Source: Planktomarina temperata RCA23 (GTDB lineage Bacteria > Pseudomonadota > Alphaproteobacteria > Rhodobacterales > Rhodobacteraceae). Taken from it: DNA of 64,000 nt. The notes beneath the pieces were generated by a model. It was not told where the DNA came from, made no database searches, and saw only the letters and a program-made list of their open reading frames with translations. Location: assembly GCF_000738435.1 (NCBI RefSeq), contig NZ_CP003984.1, positions 2,356,001 to 2,420,000 of the forward strand, given 5' to 3'. Below, one piece after another: positions 18,411 to 27,090 of the stretch (position 1 is the stretch's first letter; each line of letters begins with the position of its first letter). The translations under genes and the position numbers were made by a program.

Positions 18411-19142
18411 CTAACCAGAAATATCTGCAAACAGATCACCATAACGCTTTTTGAATAAGCGCAGCGCTGGATCAAATGATCCACTGAGTTCACAAAGCGT
18501 AAACACATGCGCATCTGCAATGCCCTTGTTTTGCAGCGCATTGTCGAGAATACTGGGCAGTCGTTTTTGGATATTTTCCATTTGCTCGCGGTTATAGTGC
18601 TGTTGTGAGAGAAACCTCGCAAACTTGAGCCATGGCATAACAGGGTCTAGGTCTTGTACAATTTGCGCATAAGAATGCCGCAACATCGTATCTGTCATGC
18701 CATCAACAGTAAAATTATCAAATCCCGTTGTTAAAAAACAGACTAAGAGACCATCGTATACCATCTCAAATTCTAGATCTGAATGTCCTGTGAGCGCGTA
18801 ATCAACTTGGTCCATGAGGCTGCTTGAGAACTGCGCACGCAAGATGTTTTCAATCTGACTAGGTAGATGAATGCGCACCCCGACACGCGCCACATAATGG
18901 TCATATTCTTTATGCTTTAAATATGCGGCTTCAATGGGAACGAGATCGCAATCAAATTGAAAATGCTGAGGCGTTGGTGCGACTTCATAGCCTAGAATTT
19001 GGCTCTCTTCTTGATCAGATAAAGATGCAATCTGGTTAAGATCAGTGTGGATACCAATTTCAGTATCACACAGACCTGCTAAGCATTGCACGATTTCTAC
19101 AATGCAAGCCTCAAAAGCCTTTCTGTCTGAATTATGTTCCAT
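18411..19142 (-). CDS. Unknown protein, last gene of AAA+ operon
   Basis: A 243-residue protein I do not recognise. It is acidic, with no signal peptide, membrane segment or catalytic motif; alternating strands in the middle (HYVARVGVRIHLP) are followed by a helical C-terminal half. I start at the ATG inside TGATG, overlapping the previous stop by one base; a GTG one codon earlier is possible. The strict coupling suggests a product that works together with the upstream ATPase and its partners. Confidence 0.65.
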   Translation of the reverse strand: MEHNSDRKAFEACIVEIVQCLAGLCDTEIGIHTDLNQIASLSDQEESQILGYEVAPTPQHFQFDCDLVPIEAAYLKHKEYDHYVARVGVRIHLPSQIENILRAQFSSSLMDQVDYALTGHSDLEFEMVYDGLLVCFLTTGFDNFTVDGMTDTMLRHSYAQIVQDLDPVMPWLKFARFLSQQHYNREQMENIQKRLPSILDNALQNKGIADAHVFTLCELSGSFDPALRLFKKRYGDLFADISG

Positions 19143-19873
19143 CACGCGTTCAGCTTTGCTTCACAAAGACACCGAATAATATCGCGCTTTACCGGATACT
19201 GAAACTTGAAGAGCTTTTTGTAAAACGCCAGTGCTTCCCCATTCTTACGCCTACCATACTCTGGCTGTTTGGCATACCTGAGCTCGCTTTTATAGAGCTT
19301 CAGAAACTCTGCATGATATTCGTCGCGCAACTCATGCAATAGATTGTAGTCCGGCTTCAGTTCTAAAAGTTGATCAATAAAGCACAGGTTTTGTGCCCAT
19401 TCCTTATAGCGGTCAGTGATACTGTCGGGCAATGCGAGCATCAGCATGAGTGCACGTTTGCTACCCGTATCTTGCACTCCTTTTGGCAAAGTAAGTTTTT
19501 CATGTGGAAGTACGGGTGTGAAGCCGGCTTCAATTTGGCGCAATTTTACATGAATTAAATTGCTCTTTTGATTGCTGGGGAATTTATACCCCCAGAAGCG
19601 ATTGTAATGCCTTCGCACGGCTGGGTGTCCAGGGGAAGGATTTCTAGAGTATCCGTCTAATAGGAAGTTGTGATGGAGACTCGACTCGAGAGCTAGATTT
19701 TCCTGCTCATTTTTGTGCATTAATAAACCGCGCACACGATCAAAAACGTCAGTGTGTCGTAGTGCGCGAACCTTTACATCAAATCCACACTGATCGAGAA
19801 ACCATAAGAAATCAGTTTGTTCAGGCGACATCTCCAGCTCGTAGAGACCTTTTTCGTCAAATAAATCTTTCAT
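19142..19873 (-). CDS. Unknown protein, third gene of AAA+ operon
   Basis: A 243-residue protein of no recognised family. It begins MKDLFDEKGLYELEMSPEQ and continues with helix-rich, charged sequence; no membrane segment. The start at 19873 lies in TGATG, overlapping the AAA+ stop, with the ribosome site inside the end of that gene. The open frame extends upstream of this start but only within the AAA+ gene. A replication, modification or defence role are all possible. Confidence 0.65.
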   Translation of the reverse strand: MKDLFDEKGLYELEMSPEQTDFLWFLDQCGFDVKVRALRHTDVFDRVRGLLMHKNEQENLALESSLHHNFLLDGYSRNPSPGHPAVRRHYNRFWGYKFPSNQKSNLIHVKLRQIEAGFTPVLPHEKLTLPKGVQDTGSKRALMLMLALPDSITDRYKEWAQNLCFIDQLLELKPDYNLLHELRDEYHAEFLKLYKSELRYAKQPEYGRRKNGEALAFYKKLFKFQYPVKRDIIRCLCEAKLNA

Positions 19874-20553
19874 CAGAGTGCCCTCCCTGAAGAATGTGAT
19901 GTGATTGGCGCCGGTGACTGTGCAGTGCGCCATCCGATCACGGTCTCCTCCAACAAATCGATCAAATCTCGAGCACTGCCTTTAAAACTCTGCAGCATGA
20001 GTGCAACGTCTTGAGTGGATGGCGACATGCCTTCGTCTTCTAGAATAGCTTTTGCACGAGGCACCCAGTCTTGGTTTGTTGGTGGGGTAAGATCTACAAC
20101 GCGAAACCTGCTTAGGATGGCACCGAGTATCCGCGATTTGTGGTTGGTGGTGGCAATGAAGCGAATGTAGGAGCGCTTTGCGTCCATAAAATCGCGAAAC
20201 AAGGGTTGCTGCGTGCGAAGATCTAGCGTGTCGATTTCATTGATCACCACAAGAGCTTTATCTGAGTTGCCAAAGAGCTGGAAATTAGTCTCTGCCATAA
20301 TTTGTGACTGCAGGTCTTTCCCTGAACTTCCCCCATTGAATTCCCAGGTCATGTTCTGGATGTTTTTGGTTTTGAAGTATGTCTGGGCAATGACACGCGC
20401 GGCTTCCGTCTTTCCAGCGCCAGGTGGGCCCACGAGTAATAGGGGCTTTGAGGGTATAGCAGTACAGTATTGCTGTATGATGCCTGCGTTGAGCGGATCG
20501 GCAATAACGAGATCCTCAAAAGTTGATGGAAGATGTTTGAGATCAAAAGACAT
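19873..20553 (-). CDS. AAA+ ATPase, clamp-loader (RFC/gp44)-like
   Basis: The 226-residue protein has Walker A GPPGAGKT (residues 42-49), Walker B LVVINEID (101-108, with Asn-Glu in place of Asp-Glu), sensor 1 IATTN (133-137) and an arginine-finger-like SRF at 148-150, then a lid with KGSARDLIDLLEE. The layout resembles replication factor C small subunits and phage T4 gp44, but it stops after the lid and lacks the collar domain. The start at 20553 has GGAGG five bases upstream. It lies in a four-gene operon with three proteins I do not recognise. Confidence 0.8.
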   Translation of the reverse strand: MSFDLKHLPSTFEDLVIADPLNAGIIQQYCTAIPSKPLLLVGPPGAGKTEAARVIAQTYFKTKNIQNMTWEFNGGSSGKDLQSQIMAETNFQLFGNSDKALVVINEIDTLDLRTQQPLFRDFMDAKRSYIRFIATTNHKSRILGAILSRFRVVDLTPPTNQDWVPRAKAILEDEGMSPSTQDVALMLQSFKGSARDLIDLLEETVIGWRTAQSPAPITSHSSGRAL

Positions 20554-20613
20554 GTTTGCCTCCATGAGAAAAATGGAAAAGGGCGACCTTGAAGCCGCCC
20601 GTTGAAATTTAAT

Positions 20614-21432
20614 TTAGCCATAATGTGGAGCTGTCGCGCCATTTGTGCGTATCGCTGTTCCATTGATCGAGGCATTCGGCATTGAACTCACAGTGATCAT
20701 TTTGGAGGTAAATTCGCGGACATCGCGTGCACGTCGTTCTGCAAGATCACCAGCATCAACCTGCGCTTTGCTATCCTGGGCACGTTGATCCAGATCTTTG
20801 CCGGAAGATACTAGGACTGCGTCAATGACACCTGCTTCGTTGCAACCGTAGACAATTGTACCTGTGCCATCATCGTGACAGCGCACAAGAGCAACCGCAT
20901 AATCTTCTTCATAGTCTGTATTTGGTTGAATGAAGGTAGGAAGCTCAAATGTGCTGACCCCGACCTGGACCTCTGCCAGGCCATCAAGCGCTAGCTTTTT
21001 ATAATCATCCTTGCTCATTGTGCTGGCTTTTTGTGCCTTAGGAACACGGCGCACCTCTTCAATGCCGCCACATTCTTGCACATAGCTGGTGAAGCTTTGA
21101 TCTGGACCTTTCATGTCATGGGCGATCGCAATCACGCGGGCGTAAGAGTCCTCACGCCGACCTGCTTTACCAAAGACATAGCGAATGACCTTCAGTGCTA
21201 AGCTGGTATTTGCCTGAATTTTTAGATCCAAATCTGTGAGCAGTGAGGCAAAGGCACGACGCTTGCCTACTTCGGCCTTCAACTCAGAATAAAGTGCGTA
21301 GATTTGCTCCAAGATTGCATAGAGCTCAGTTGTGGCGGCACGCATTGTGCCTTCTTCCCAGACCACGCGCGCGGCGGACATTTGCTCGAGGCGCGTATGG
21401 ATGTCGTGTTTAATTTGAGATTGAACTGACAT
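20614..21432 (-). CDS. Unknown protein, first gene of AAA+ operon
   Basis: The 272-residue protein has a helical N-terminal half (to about residue 90; ELYAILEQIYALYSELKAEV looks coiled-coil), a middle part with TSYVQECGGIEEVRR, a beta-rich segment with DYAVALVRCHDDGTGTIVYG, and an Ala/Lys-rich tail. I do not recognise the family. A hairpin (21463-21482) sits in its leader. It is 60 bp upstream of the AAA+ gene and probably cotranscribed. Confidence 0.65.
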   Translation of the reverse strand: MSVQSQIKHDIHTRLEQMSAARVVWEEGTMRAATTELYAILEQIYALYSELKAEVGKRRAFASLLTDLDLKIQANTSLALKVIRYVFGKAGRREDSYARVIAIAHDMKGPDQSFTSYVQECGGIEEVRRVPKAQKASTMSKDDYKKLALDGLAEVQVGVSTFELPTFIQPNTDYEEDYAVALVRCHDDGTGTIVYGCNEAGVIDAVLVSSGKDLDQRAQDSKAQVDAGDLAERRARDVREFTSKMITVSSMPNASINGTAIRTNGATAPHYG

Positions 21433-21462
21433 TGGTTTTTCCTTTCAGAACATTTGATTGAA

Positions 21463-21482
21463 ACCCCTGAAAACACAGGGGT
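21463..21482 (-). promoter_or_regulatory. Leader hairpin before the AAA+ operon
   Basis: ACCCCTG and CAGGGGT form a 7-bp stem with a 6-base loop, about 30 bp upstream of the first gene of the minus-strand operon. On that strand the stem is followed by TTTCAATC, a weak terminator-like tract, so it could act as an attenuator. Confidence 0.35.
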
Positions 21483-21642
21483 GGTTGCAAACTCTGATGC
21501 TGGATGACGCTTCATGACACAAAGTTAAGGTGAACAGTCATTTGCGGGCATGTAGGTTCAAACAAGCACAGAATGAGACTCACGCTATCGACTTTGAACC
21601 TTGAAAAACTAAAACCATATACATCATGAAGGAGATGGTTTT

Positions 21643-22410
21643 ATGGTCTACGACGCGACCATTGAGCTGCAATCGCCACTGAGCTTTATGACAGCTCCGC
21701 CAAATATAGACGATTTAAAAGGCACGAGATTCCGTGAGCCCAGAAATTCGCCCTATAAAGATGCACCTGCCTTCATGGCCTCGCTTTATTACTGGTGGTG
21801 GGCTTTCTTACGGCGCAACACCGCATACAAACGCACATGCCGCCAAAGTGGCAATGGAAGACTGGGGTGGCTTTATAATGATTTTGGGAATGTTTTTGGC
21901 AATGACTTCTTATCTTGGTGGCGAAGTCATCAATTGCTCTTTGCAGAACAGAATAAAGCAATGCCAGAAGAAGCAGGCATTGGCCTGAACTACTGGCTTG
22001 ATCCTCGCAAACCCTTCAATCAGATCCACGAAGAGACTAAAGCACTGCACTTACGCGCACATTCACTTTTAAAAAATAATGAATCTACGCGTGCTTCCTC
22101 AGCACGTTACCCAATCTATAAAAATGTCTCTTCACACACACTGTACAAAACACTGACACTCTGGGATCTGCACCTGTATTATCCCGATATGTCAAAATAT
22201 GACTTAGGTGTAAAAGCGGGGCTTAAGCCTAATCTTATGCCTGAGACCAAATATGGTGAACGGCGGACCAAACAGGCGATGCAGGTCAAAGCACACAATC
22301 ACCGTGCGCGCACAAGCATTGCCAATCAGACCAGTCGATATCTACGCACAGCGCGGCAGTATATTGAGAATGTCGGCAAGGGTGAGTTTCCAAAATCTGT
22401 GGGCCGTTAA
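21643..22410 (+). CDS. Unknown basic protein
   Basis: A 255-residue protein with a strong ribosome site (AAGGAG). It is rich in Trp, Tyr and basic residues; notable are ASLYYWWWAFLRRN near residue 45 and a basic C-terminus (RRTKQAMQVKAHNHRAR). No membrane segment is clear and I do not recognise the family. It is divergent from the AAA+ operon and ends just before the origin-like region, so a replication or maintenance role is possible but not shown. Confidence 0.6.
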   Translation: MVYDATIELQSPLSFMTAPPNIDDLKGTRFREPRNSPYKDAPAFMASLYYWWWAFLRRNTAYKRTCRQSGNGRLGWLYNDFGNVFGNDFLSWWRSHQLLFAEQNKAMPEEAGIGLNYWLDPRKPFNQIHEETKALHLRAHSLLKNNESTRASSARYPIYKNVSSHTLYKTLTLWDLHLYYPDMSKYDLGVKAGLKPNLMPETKYGERRTKQAMQVKAHNHRARTSIANQTSRYLRTARQYIENVGKGEFPKSVGR

Positions 22411-22439
22411 AACAAGTATAAACAACCTTAGGGTGCATT

Positions 22440-22562
22440 TTATCCACAGGTTCGCTAATCAAACACTGTGTTTGCAACAGTACTGTTTGCCCACTTTGCT
22501 CAAACAGTACTGTTTGGTCACTTGTAAATAAATGCCATGTTAACATGCAGTGTTTGCCCGCA
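22440..22562 (+). other. Origin- or operator-like repeat region
   Basis: A perfect DnaA-box sequence, TTATCCACA, lies at 22440-22448. It is followed by CAAACACTGTGTTTG (22460-22474), AACAGTACTGTT (22476-22487) and CAAACAGTACTGTTTG (22501-22516), all perfect palindromes. A related half-site, AGTGTTTGCCCGC, follows near 22548. CTGTTTG followed by CCCAC or GTCAC repeats like an iteron. It could be a plasmid-type origin or an operator array for the DUF6626-like cluster. Confidence 0.5.
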
Positions 22563-22676
22563 CATCAATAAGTAGAACACATCACACCTTTAAGGTGTAT
22601 TCCTCATAAAAACAGATGTTTAAGTGATAAATAACTGTGAGGCAGGTCCTCCTGCCCAACAGTTGAGGAATTTTAG

Positions 22677-23003
22677 ATGTCACGACATATTTTAGAAACA
22701 GCGCGCCGCGAACTTATCTCTGCAGGACTTGTGCAGCATTCCACGGAGTTTTGCCGCGCTTGGCTTGGGAAAAGTGAATGTTACCTGCGAACTTTGCGCA
22801 TTCAAAACATTGACCCAAGCGCAGACGCACTTTCAACCTTTGCGAGTAAATTACGCTATTATGCAGAACGTCTTGAGCAGACTGGAGAAAGCAACCATCT
22901 AGCCCTGGCACGCTTGCTAAGAAAACATCAAAAACTAAGCGAGGGCGCCCTAGACCAAAAAGCGCGTCATAAGTGGATGCAGCCCGAGAGGATGGGTCTA
23001 TGA
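22677..23003 (+). CDS. DUF6626-like protein
   Basis: The 108-residue protein matches the pattern of small alphaproteobacterial DUF6626-type proteins: an N-terminal helix, GLVQHSTEFCRAWLGKSECY, then a helical segment ending in RLLRKHQ. The AWLGKSECYLRTLR stretch looks like a DNA-binding helix pair. Function unknown. A small hairpin (GGCAGG/CCTGCC) lies in the leader. Its stop overlaps the start of the next small ORF (ATGA). Confidence 0.65.
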   Translation: MSRHILETARRELISAGLVQHSTEFCRAWLGKSECYLRTLRIQNIDPSADALSTFASKLRYYAERLEQTGESNHLALARLLRKHQKLSEGALDQKARHKWMQPERMGL

Positions 23004-23131
23004 AAGCGCTCGAAATGGGTCTTGCAGCTAAAAAATTTGCACTGCGGTTTTTTCTAGGGAAGTACTTATCAGTTCTGGGTGGTGATTTTGCGCCACCCCA
23101 GTATGTAAACCTAGGAGCTGCTCATGGATGA
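23000..23131 (+). CDS. 43-residue coupled small ORF
   Basis: This ORF begins in the ATGA overlap with the preceding stop, encodes a 43-residue peptide with a hydrophobic centre (KKFALRFFLGKYLSVLGG), and overlaps the start of the next gene by 8 bp. The coupling at both ends suggests that it is translated. Function unknown. Confidence 0.45.
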   Translation: MKALEMGLAAKKFALRFFLGKYLSVLGGDFAPPQYVNLGAAHG

Positions 23132-23489
23132 TCGTGAAGAAATGCGCCGCCTCATTGACATGATCGAAAAGTCCGCAGGATCCAATACGATTGAGCAGGC
23201 AGTCGATGATCTAAAGACTTTTGCGAATACGGCCAGCTTCTTGGCAAACAAGCTCGATAGCAGGCTGAAGGCAGGCGAGGTGAAGAAGAAAAAGCCTGTA
23301 AAGTCTGGCAAGGGGATAGGGCTATCGAAACCAGCGTCACCTCCCATTCCAAAGTTCCGTAACACACCTAAACCGCAGGACTCTGTGAGTGGTATGCCTC
23401 AAGCTACCAGCACCAGCATCTCACAAGCCGACTATGACAAGGTGAAGCCCATGCGCCCAATGGGAGCGTTGAGCGCAAACGAGAGTTGA
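23124..23489 (+). CDS. Unknown small protein
   Basis: A 121-residue protein with an acidic helical N-terminus (EEMRRLIDMIEKSAG), a Lys-rich middle (VKKKKPVKSGKG) and a Pro/Ser-rich, probably disordered C-terminus. I do not recognise it. It is the last gene of the coupled cluster that starts with the DUF6626-like gene. Confidence 0.55.
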   Translation: MDDREEMRRLIDMIEKSAGSNTIEQAVDDLKTFANTASFLANKLDSRLKAGEVKKKKPVKSGKGIGLSKPASPPIPKFRNTPKPQDSVSGMPQATSTSISQADYDKVKPMRPMGALSANES

Positions 23490-23619
23490 TTTGTTACGCA
23501 CTTAAGTGTCTGTTTTTAAGCAAAAAATGTGTATTATTTGCATAAAGATCGTCAGTTTTAGACTTGCCCAATCAAGAAGACGACAGGCATAGCGAGAATG
23601 GTTTTCAGCACATATGCTG

Positions 23620-24543
23620 TTATTCATCGTCCGAAGGCTCATCTGATGGGTCATCTTTGTCAGCATCTGCATCGTCTGAGCCTGTATTTGGATCCCGTTC
23701 TTCTGCGCTGACGGCATCGTCCATGCTCACAGTATTCACCACAAGCTCAAAGGTATCGAGAATATCAGGATGGTTCTGTGTTAGGTAATCTTTCACGGTT
23801 GGTGTGGAGATCAGTTTGCTTAAATACCCGCGCGCGACGACTAAATTAAGGAGGTCTGAGCCGTAATTGGCCTCTGCATCTTTGTACTTGGTTTGCACCT
23901 GGCTCATTTCTTTTTCCAGTTTAACGATCTTTTCTAACGGATCTCCTTGAGGAATGTCTGGTTTGGAGGGCGCCGTGTCTGTGCGCTGTTCTGGCGGTGT
24001 TGCCTTAAGTAGGGCTTCAGCGTGGGGTCCTGTGATTTTATCCGCCGCGATCATCAACTCGACGGCCTCCACTTGGCGGGCAGCTTTCATTTTGCGCAGG
24101 AAACGTGTGACCTCTGGGTTGAACTGTTGGTCTTGTAAGAGCTCAACGGCCTGGGGGCACACACCATGCAACAAGTTCACACGAGTGTTAATGGCTGAGA
24201 GATTGACATTAAACGCGCGTGCTAAGCGCTCTTTGCTGACACCTTTGTCGATTGCGCGACGCAACATATAGTGCTCCTGCACCGTAGACAGTCTATTTAT
24301 GCGATGATTGTAGGTGTAGGTCTCAAAATCTTTGGCGATAAGACAAGGGGCCTGATCTTCGCCCAATTCCTTGAGTGCGAGCACGCGTAGGTTCCCATCG
24401 AGTAGGAGGAAGGTTTCGTTTTGGTCATCTGTTGGGATTATAGAAAGCGGCTCAATCAATCCAATTTCTTTGATGGAAGAGAGGATCTGTTTGAATTTGC
24501 GCGTGGTCATCACACCGTCAGGTACTTTCTTGCTTGGCATCAA
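23620..24543 (-). CDS. ParB/RepB-like partition protein, probable N-terminal loss
   Basis: The protein has the ParB N-domain features LLLDGNLRVLALKELG, a central HTH region (VSKERLARAFNVNLSAINTR), a RepB-type C-terminal part and an acidic Asp-rich tail. It probably binds DNA for partition or regulation. The first ATG is at 24543, but upstream, back to a stop at 24625-24627, the frame still looks like protein (SPSDIRLNYENLPQLV), without an ATG or GTG; only a TTG lies just before. The normal start seems to have been lost where the metal module joins. No ParA gene is present in the window. Confidence 0.75.
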   Translation of the reverse strand: MMPSKKVPDGVMTTRKFKQILSSIKEIGLIEPLSIIPTDDQNETFLLLDGNLRVLALKELGEDQAPCLIAKDFETYTYNHRINRLSTVQEHYMLRRAIDKGVSKERLARAFNVNLSAINTRVNLLHGVCPQAVELLQDQQFNPEVTRFLRKMKAARQVEAVELMIAADKITGPHAEALLKATPPEQRTDTAPSKPDIPQGDPLEKIVKLEKEMSQVQTKYKDAEANYGSDLLNLVVARGYLSKLISTPTVKDYLTQNHPDILDTFELVVNTVSMDDAVSAEERDPNTGSDDADADKDDPSDEPSDDE

Positions 24544-24616
24544 ATGTTCGATGGTGACTAATTGAGGCAGGTTTTCGTAGTTTAAACGAATATCGGACGG
24601 GCTGTCGTTTTTCTTC

Positions 24617-24647
24617 TTGAAGCTCTAGTTGCTGTAGCTCGTATCCT
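24617..24647 (+). promoter_or_regulatory. MerR/ZntR-type promoter of the P-type ATPase gene
   Basis: A -35 element TTGAAG (24617-24622) and -10 element TATCCT (24642-24647) are separated by exactly 19 bp, the long spacer required by MerR-family activators. The spacer begins CTCTAGTTGCTGTAGC, close to the matching part of the site at 33050 (CTATAGTCACTGTAGC). The TATCCT -10 box is the same as in E. coli zntA. It lies 32 bp before the ATPase start codon. Confidence 0.7.
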
Positions 24648-24678
24648 TGCCAAATAGTCGCGAATCTAGGGATAATTC

Positions 24679-27024
24679 ATGCCACACGTTGCTGCTCATC
24701 ATGATCACGATCATGCCGCTGCTTCTTCTTCAGAAACAGGTACAAGTTGCTGCGGCGGTGATGCTATCGCGCCAACGCAAGTCAGCGCCTCCGACGGGCG
24801 AAGTTTTCACGTCAGCGGTTTGGACTGCGCGGAAGAGGTCTCGATCCTCAACAAAGTCGTCGGTCCAGAGGTCGGAGGGGCGGAATTTCTGGCCTTTGAC
24901 GTCATTAACGCCAGAATGACCGTTCTTGAAGGTGGCACGTCAGTGTCCTCGGACAACATCATCAAGGCGGTCGCATCAACAGGCATGACGGCCAAACCGT
25001 GGGATGTCGAGGACGCCAGCGCTGATCAGGCTGCACATCTGAAGAAACAAAAGCTGTTCACGATGCTGAGCGGAGGCTTTTGGGCGGCGGGGTTCATTTA
25101 CCACCTTGTTGAAACTGGCATCGGCGGGGCCATCGGCATTTTTTCCGGCCATGGTGAAGCCGCGATGCCAATTGCGGAAATCGCCTTGTTCGCTGGCGCT
25201 ATTCTATTAGGTGTGTGGCTGGTCGCACCTAAAGCATGGTCGTCTGCGCGTCGGATCTCTCCTGATATGAACCTGTTGATGGTGGTTGCCGTTGCCGGTG
25301 CAATCGCACTTGGAGAGTTCTTTGAGGCCGCGACTGTTGCGTTTTTCTTCTCACTTTCACTGTATCTTGAAAGCTGGAGCGTCGGGCGCGCACGCAATGC
25401 TGTCTCGGCACTTCTCGACCTCGCGCCTCCTACGGCGCGGATTATTTACGATGATGGGTCTGAGGCTGATATGCCTGCAGCGGCCGTTGCTATTGGAACC
25501 AAGTTCATCGTGCGCGGTGGTGACCGCATTCCTCTCGACGGAGAAGTTGTCGACGGGGCGGGAGCCGTCGACCAGGCCCCCATTACAGGTGAAAGCGCCT
25601 TGGTGCCAAAGGAGGCAGGCGACGATGTCTACGCGGGCACCATAAATGGTGAGGGCACGTTGACTGTACGGGCATCGAAGGCCGCGTCTGACACGGTTCT
25701 GTCCAAGATCATTCGCATGGTTGGCGATGCGCATTCGCGTCGCGCGGAGGTCGAACAATGGGTGACAAAGTTCGCCCGCATTTACACGCCAGTTGTGATG
25801 GTGCTTGCCATTCTCATTGCTGTAATCCCCCCACTTGTCGCGGGCGGCGATTGGGGCTTTTGGTTCTACAACGCACTGGTTCTTTTGGTCATCGCCTGCC
25901 CTTGTGCTTTGGTGATCTCGACTCCAGTTTCTATTGTCGCGGCCCTCGCCGCCTCGGCGCGCAACGGTGTGCTGATCAAGGGCGGAGCCTATGTCGAAGC
26001 CCCGGGTCGCACGACAGCACTAGCCATGGACAAGACCGGTACGATCACCATGAGTGAGCCCGAGGTTGCGGCCATTTATCCGCTTGGTGACACAAGCGAA
26101 GCCGAACTTATGGCACGGGCCGTTGCCCTCGAAGCGCGCTCGTCACATCCTCTGGCACGGGCGATCCTTGGCCGTGCAGAGCGAGACGGAATAAAAATTG
26201 TCGCCGCCGAGGATACCCGAACCGTTCCAGGACGCGGCCTTGAGGGTCAAATGGATGGTCAGTCCATATGGCTCGGCTCCGATCGGTTTGCCGAGGAAAA
26301 GGGCCTTGGCGGGGATATCCCGGCTGATCTACGCAATCAGATCGAAGGCGCTGGAAGCACGCTTGTGGCGATCGGTGACGCGAAAGGCGTCAGCGGCGTT
26401 CTCGAACTGCGTGACCGGATCCGGCCAGATGCCAAGGGCATTATCGCGCGCTTGCACGCTCAAGGCGTTAAAAAGATCATCATGCTAACGGGTGACAACG
26501 CGGCCACCGCAAGTGCAGTGGCTGCCGAGGTCGGCATCGACGAGGTGCGTGCAGAACTCTTGCCCGAGGACAAGGTCACAGCGATCGAGGAGCTGGTCGC
26601 ACAATATAGCACCGTCGCAATGATCGGGGACGGAGTGAATGACGCACCGGCAATGGCGCGTGCGCATTACGGCATCGCAATGGGCGCAGTTGGGTCGGAC
26701 GCTGCGATTGAAACGGCGGACATCGCGCTCATGACCGATGATATCGGCAAAGTTCCATGGCTGATCGGGCATTCGCGCCGGACCATGTCGATCATCAAAC
26801 AGAACATCGGCCTGTCTTTAGCAACCAAGGCAGTCTTCGTAGTCGCGACCGCCTTTGGCATGGCGTCCATGTGGGGCGCGATCGCGGCAGACGTCGGGGT
26901 TTCGCTCCTCGTTGTCGCGAATGCCTTGCGGTTGTTACGAGCGCGCGACAACGATCAAGGACCGCGCGGCGGAGAGCAAGTTGGCGAAGAATTGGCAAAG
27001 GGCGCGCTGGCTCACGGCCATTGA
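24679..27024 (+). CDS. Zn/Cd/Pb-type P-type ATPase
   Basis: The 781-residue PIB-type ATPase has a His-rich N-terminus (AHHDHDHAAA) and CCGG, an HMA-like domain with GLDCAEEV (residues 48-55), six or more membrane helices, the CPC metal site in IACPCALVIS (Cys407 and Cys409), the phosphorylation motif DKTGT (Asp451) and a GDGVNDAPA hinge. CPC with GLDCAEE, rather than GMxCxxC, points to zinc, cadmium or lead export rather than copper. It should pump metal out of the cytoplasm and is preceded by a ZntR-type promoter. Confidence 0.92.
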   Translation: MPHVAAHHDHDHAAASSSETGTSCCGGDAIAPTQVSASDGRSFHVSGLDCAEEVSILNKVVGPEVGGAEFLAFDVINARMTVLEGGTSVSSDNIIKAVASTGMTAKPWDVEDASADQAAHLKKQKLFTMLSGGFWAAGFIYHLVETGIGGAIGIFSGHGEAAMPIAEIALFAGAILLGVWLVAPKAWSSARRISPDMNLLMVVAVAGAIALGEFFEAATVAFFFSLSLYLESWSVGRARNAVSALLDLAPPTARIIYDDGSEADMPAAAVAIGTKFIVRGGDRIPLDGEVVDGAGAVDQAPITGESALVPKEAGDDVYAGTINGEGTLTVRASKAASDTVLSKIIRMVGDAHSRRAEVEQWVTKFARIYTPVVMVLAILIAVIPPLVAGGDWGFWFYNALVLLVIACPCALVISTPVSIVAALAASARNGVLIKGGAYVEAPGRTTALAMDKTGTITMSEPEVAAIYPLGDTSEAELMARAVALEARSSHPLARAILGRAERDGIKIVAAEDTRTVPGRGLEGQMDGQSIWLGSDRFAEEKGLGGDIPADLRNQIEGAGSTLVAIGDAKGVSGVLELRDRIRPDAKGIIARLHAQGVKKIIMLTGDNAATASAVAAEVGIDEVRAELLPEDKVTAIEELVAQYSTVAMIGDGVNDAPAMARAHYGIAMGAVGSDAAIETADIALMTDDIGKVPWLIGHSRRTMSIIKQNIGLSLATKAVFVVATAFGMASMWGAIAADVGVSLLVVANALRLLRARDNDQGPRGGEQVGEELAKGALAHGH

Positions 27025-27090
27025 TTGGCGGAAGGCAACGCTGTATCAGATAGGCAAAACGAACTTCCGAAGAAGAGGCATTGGGCAGTA

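Noticed and set aside
22476-22516. parS centromere sites for the ParB-like protein
   Set aside because: Canonical chromosomal parS is TGTTTCACGTGAAACA-like; these palindromes differ clearly, so an origin or operator role is at least as likely.
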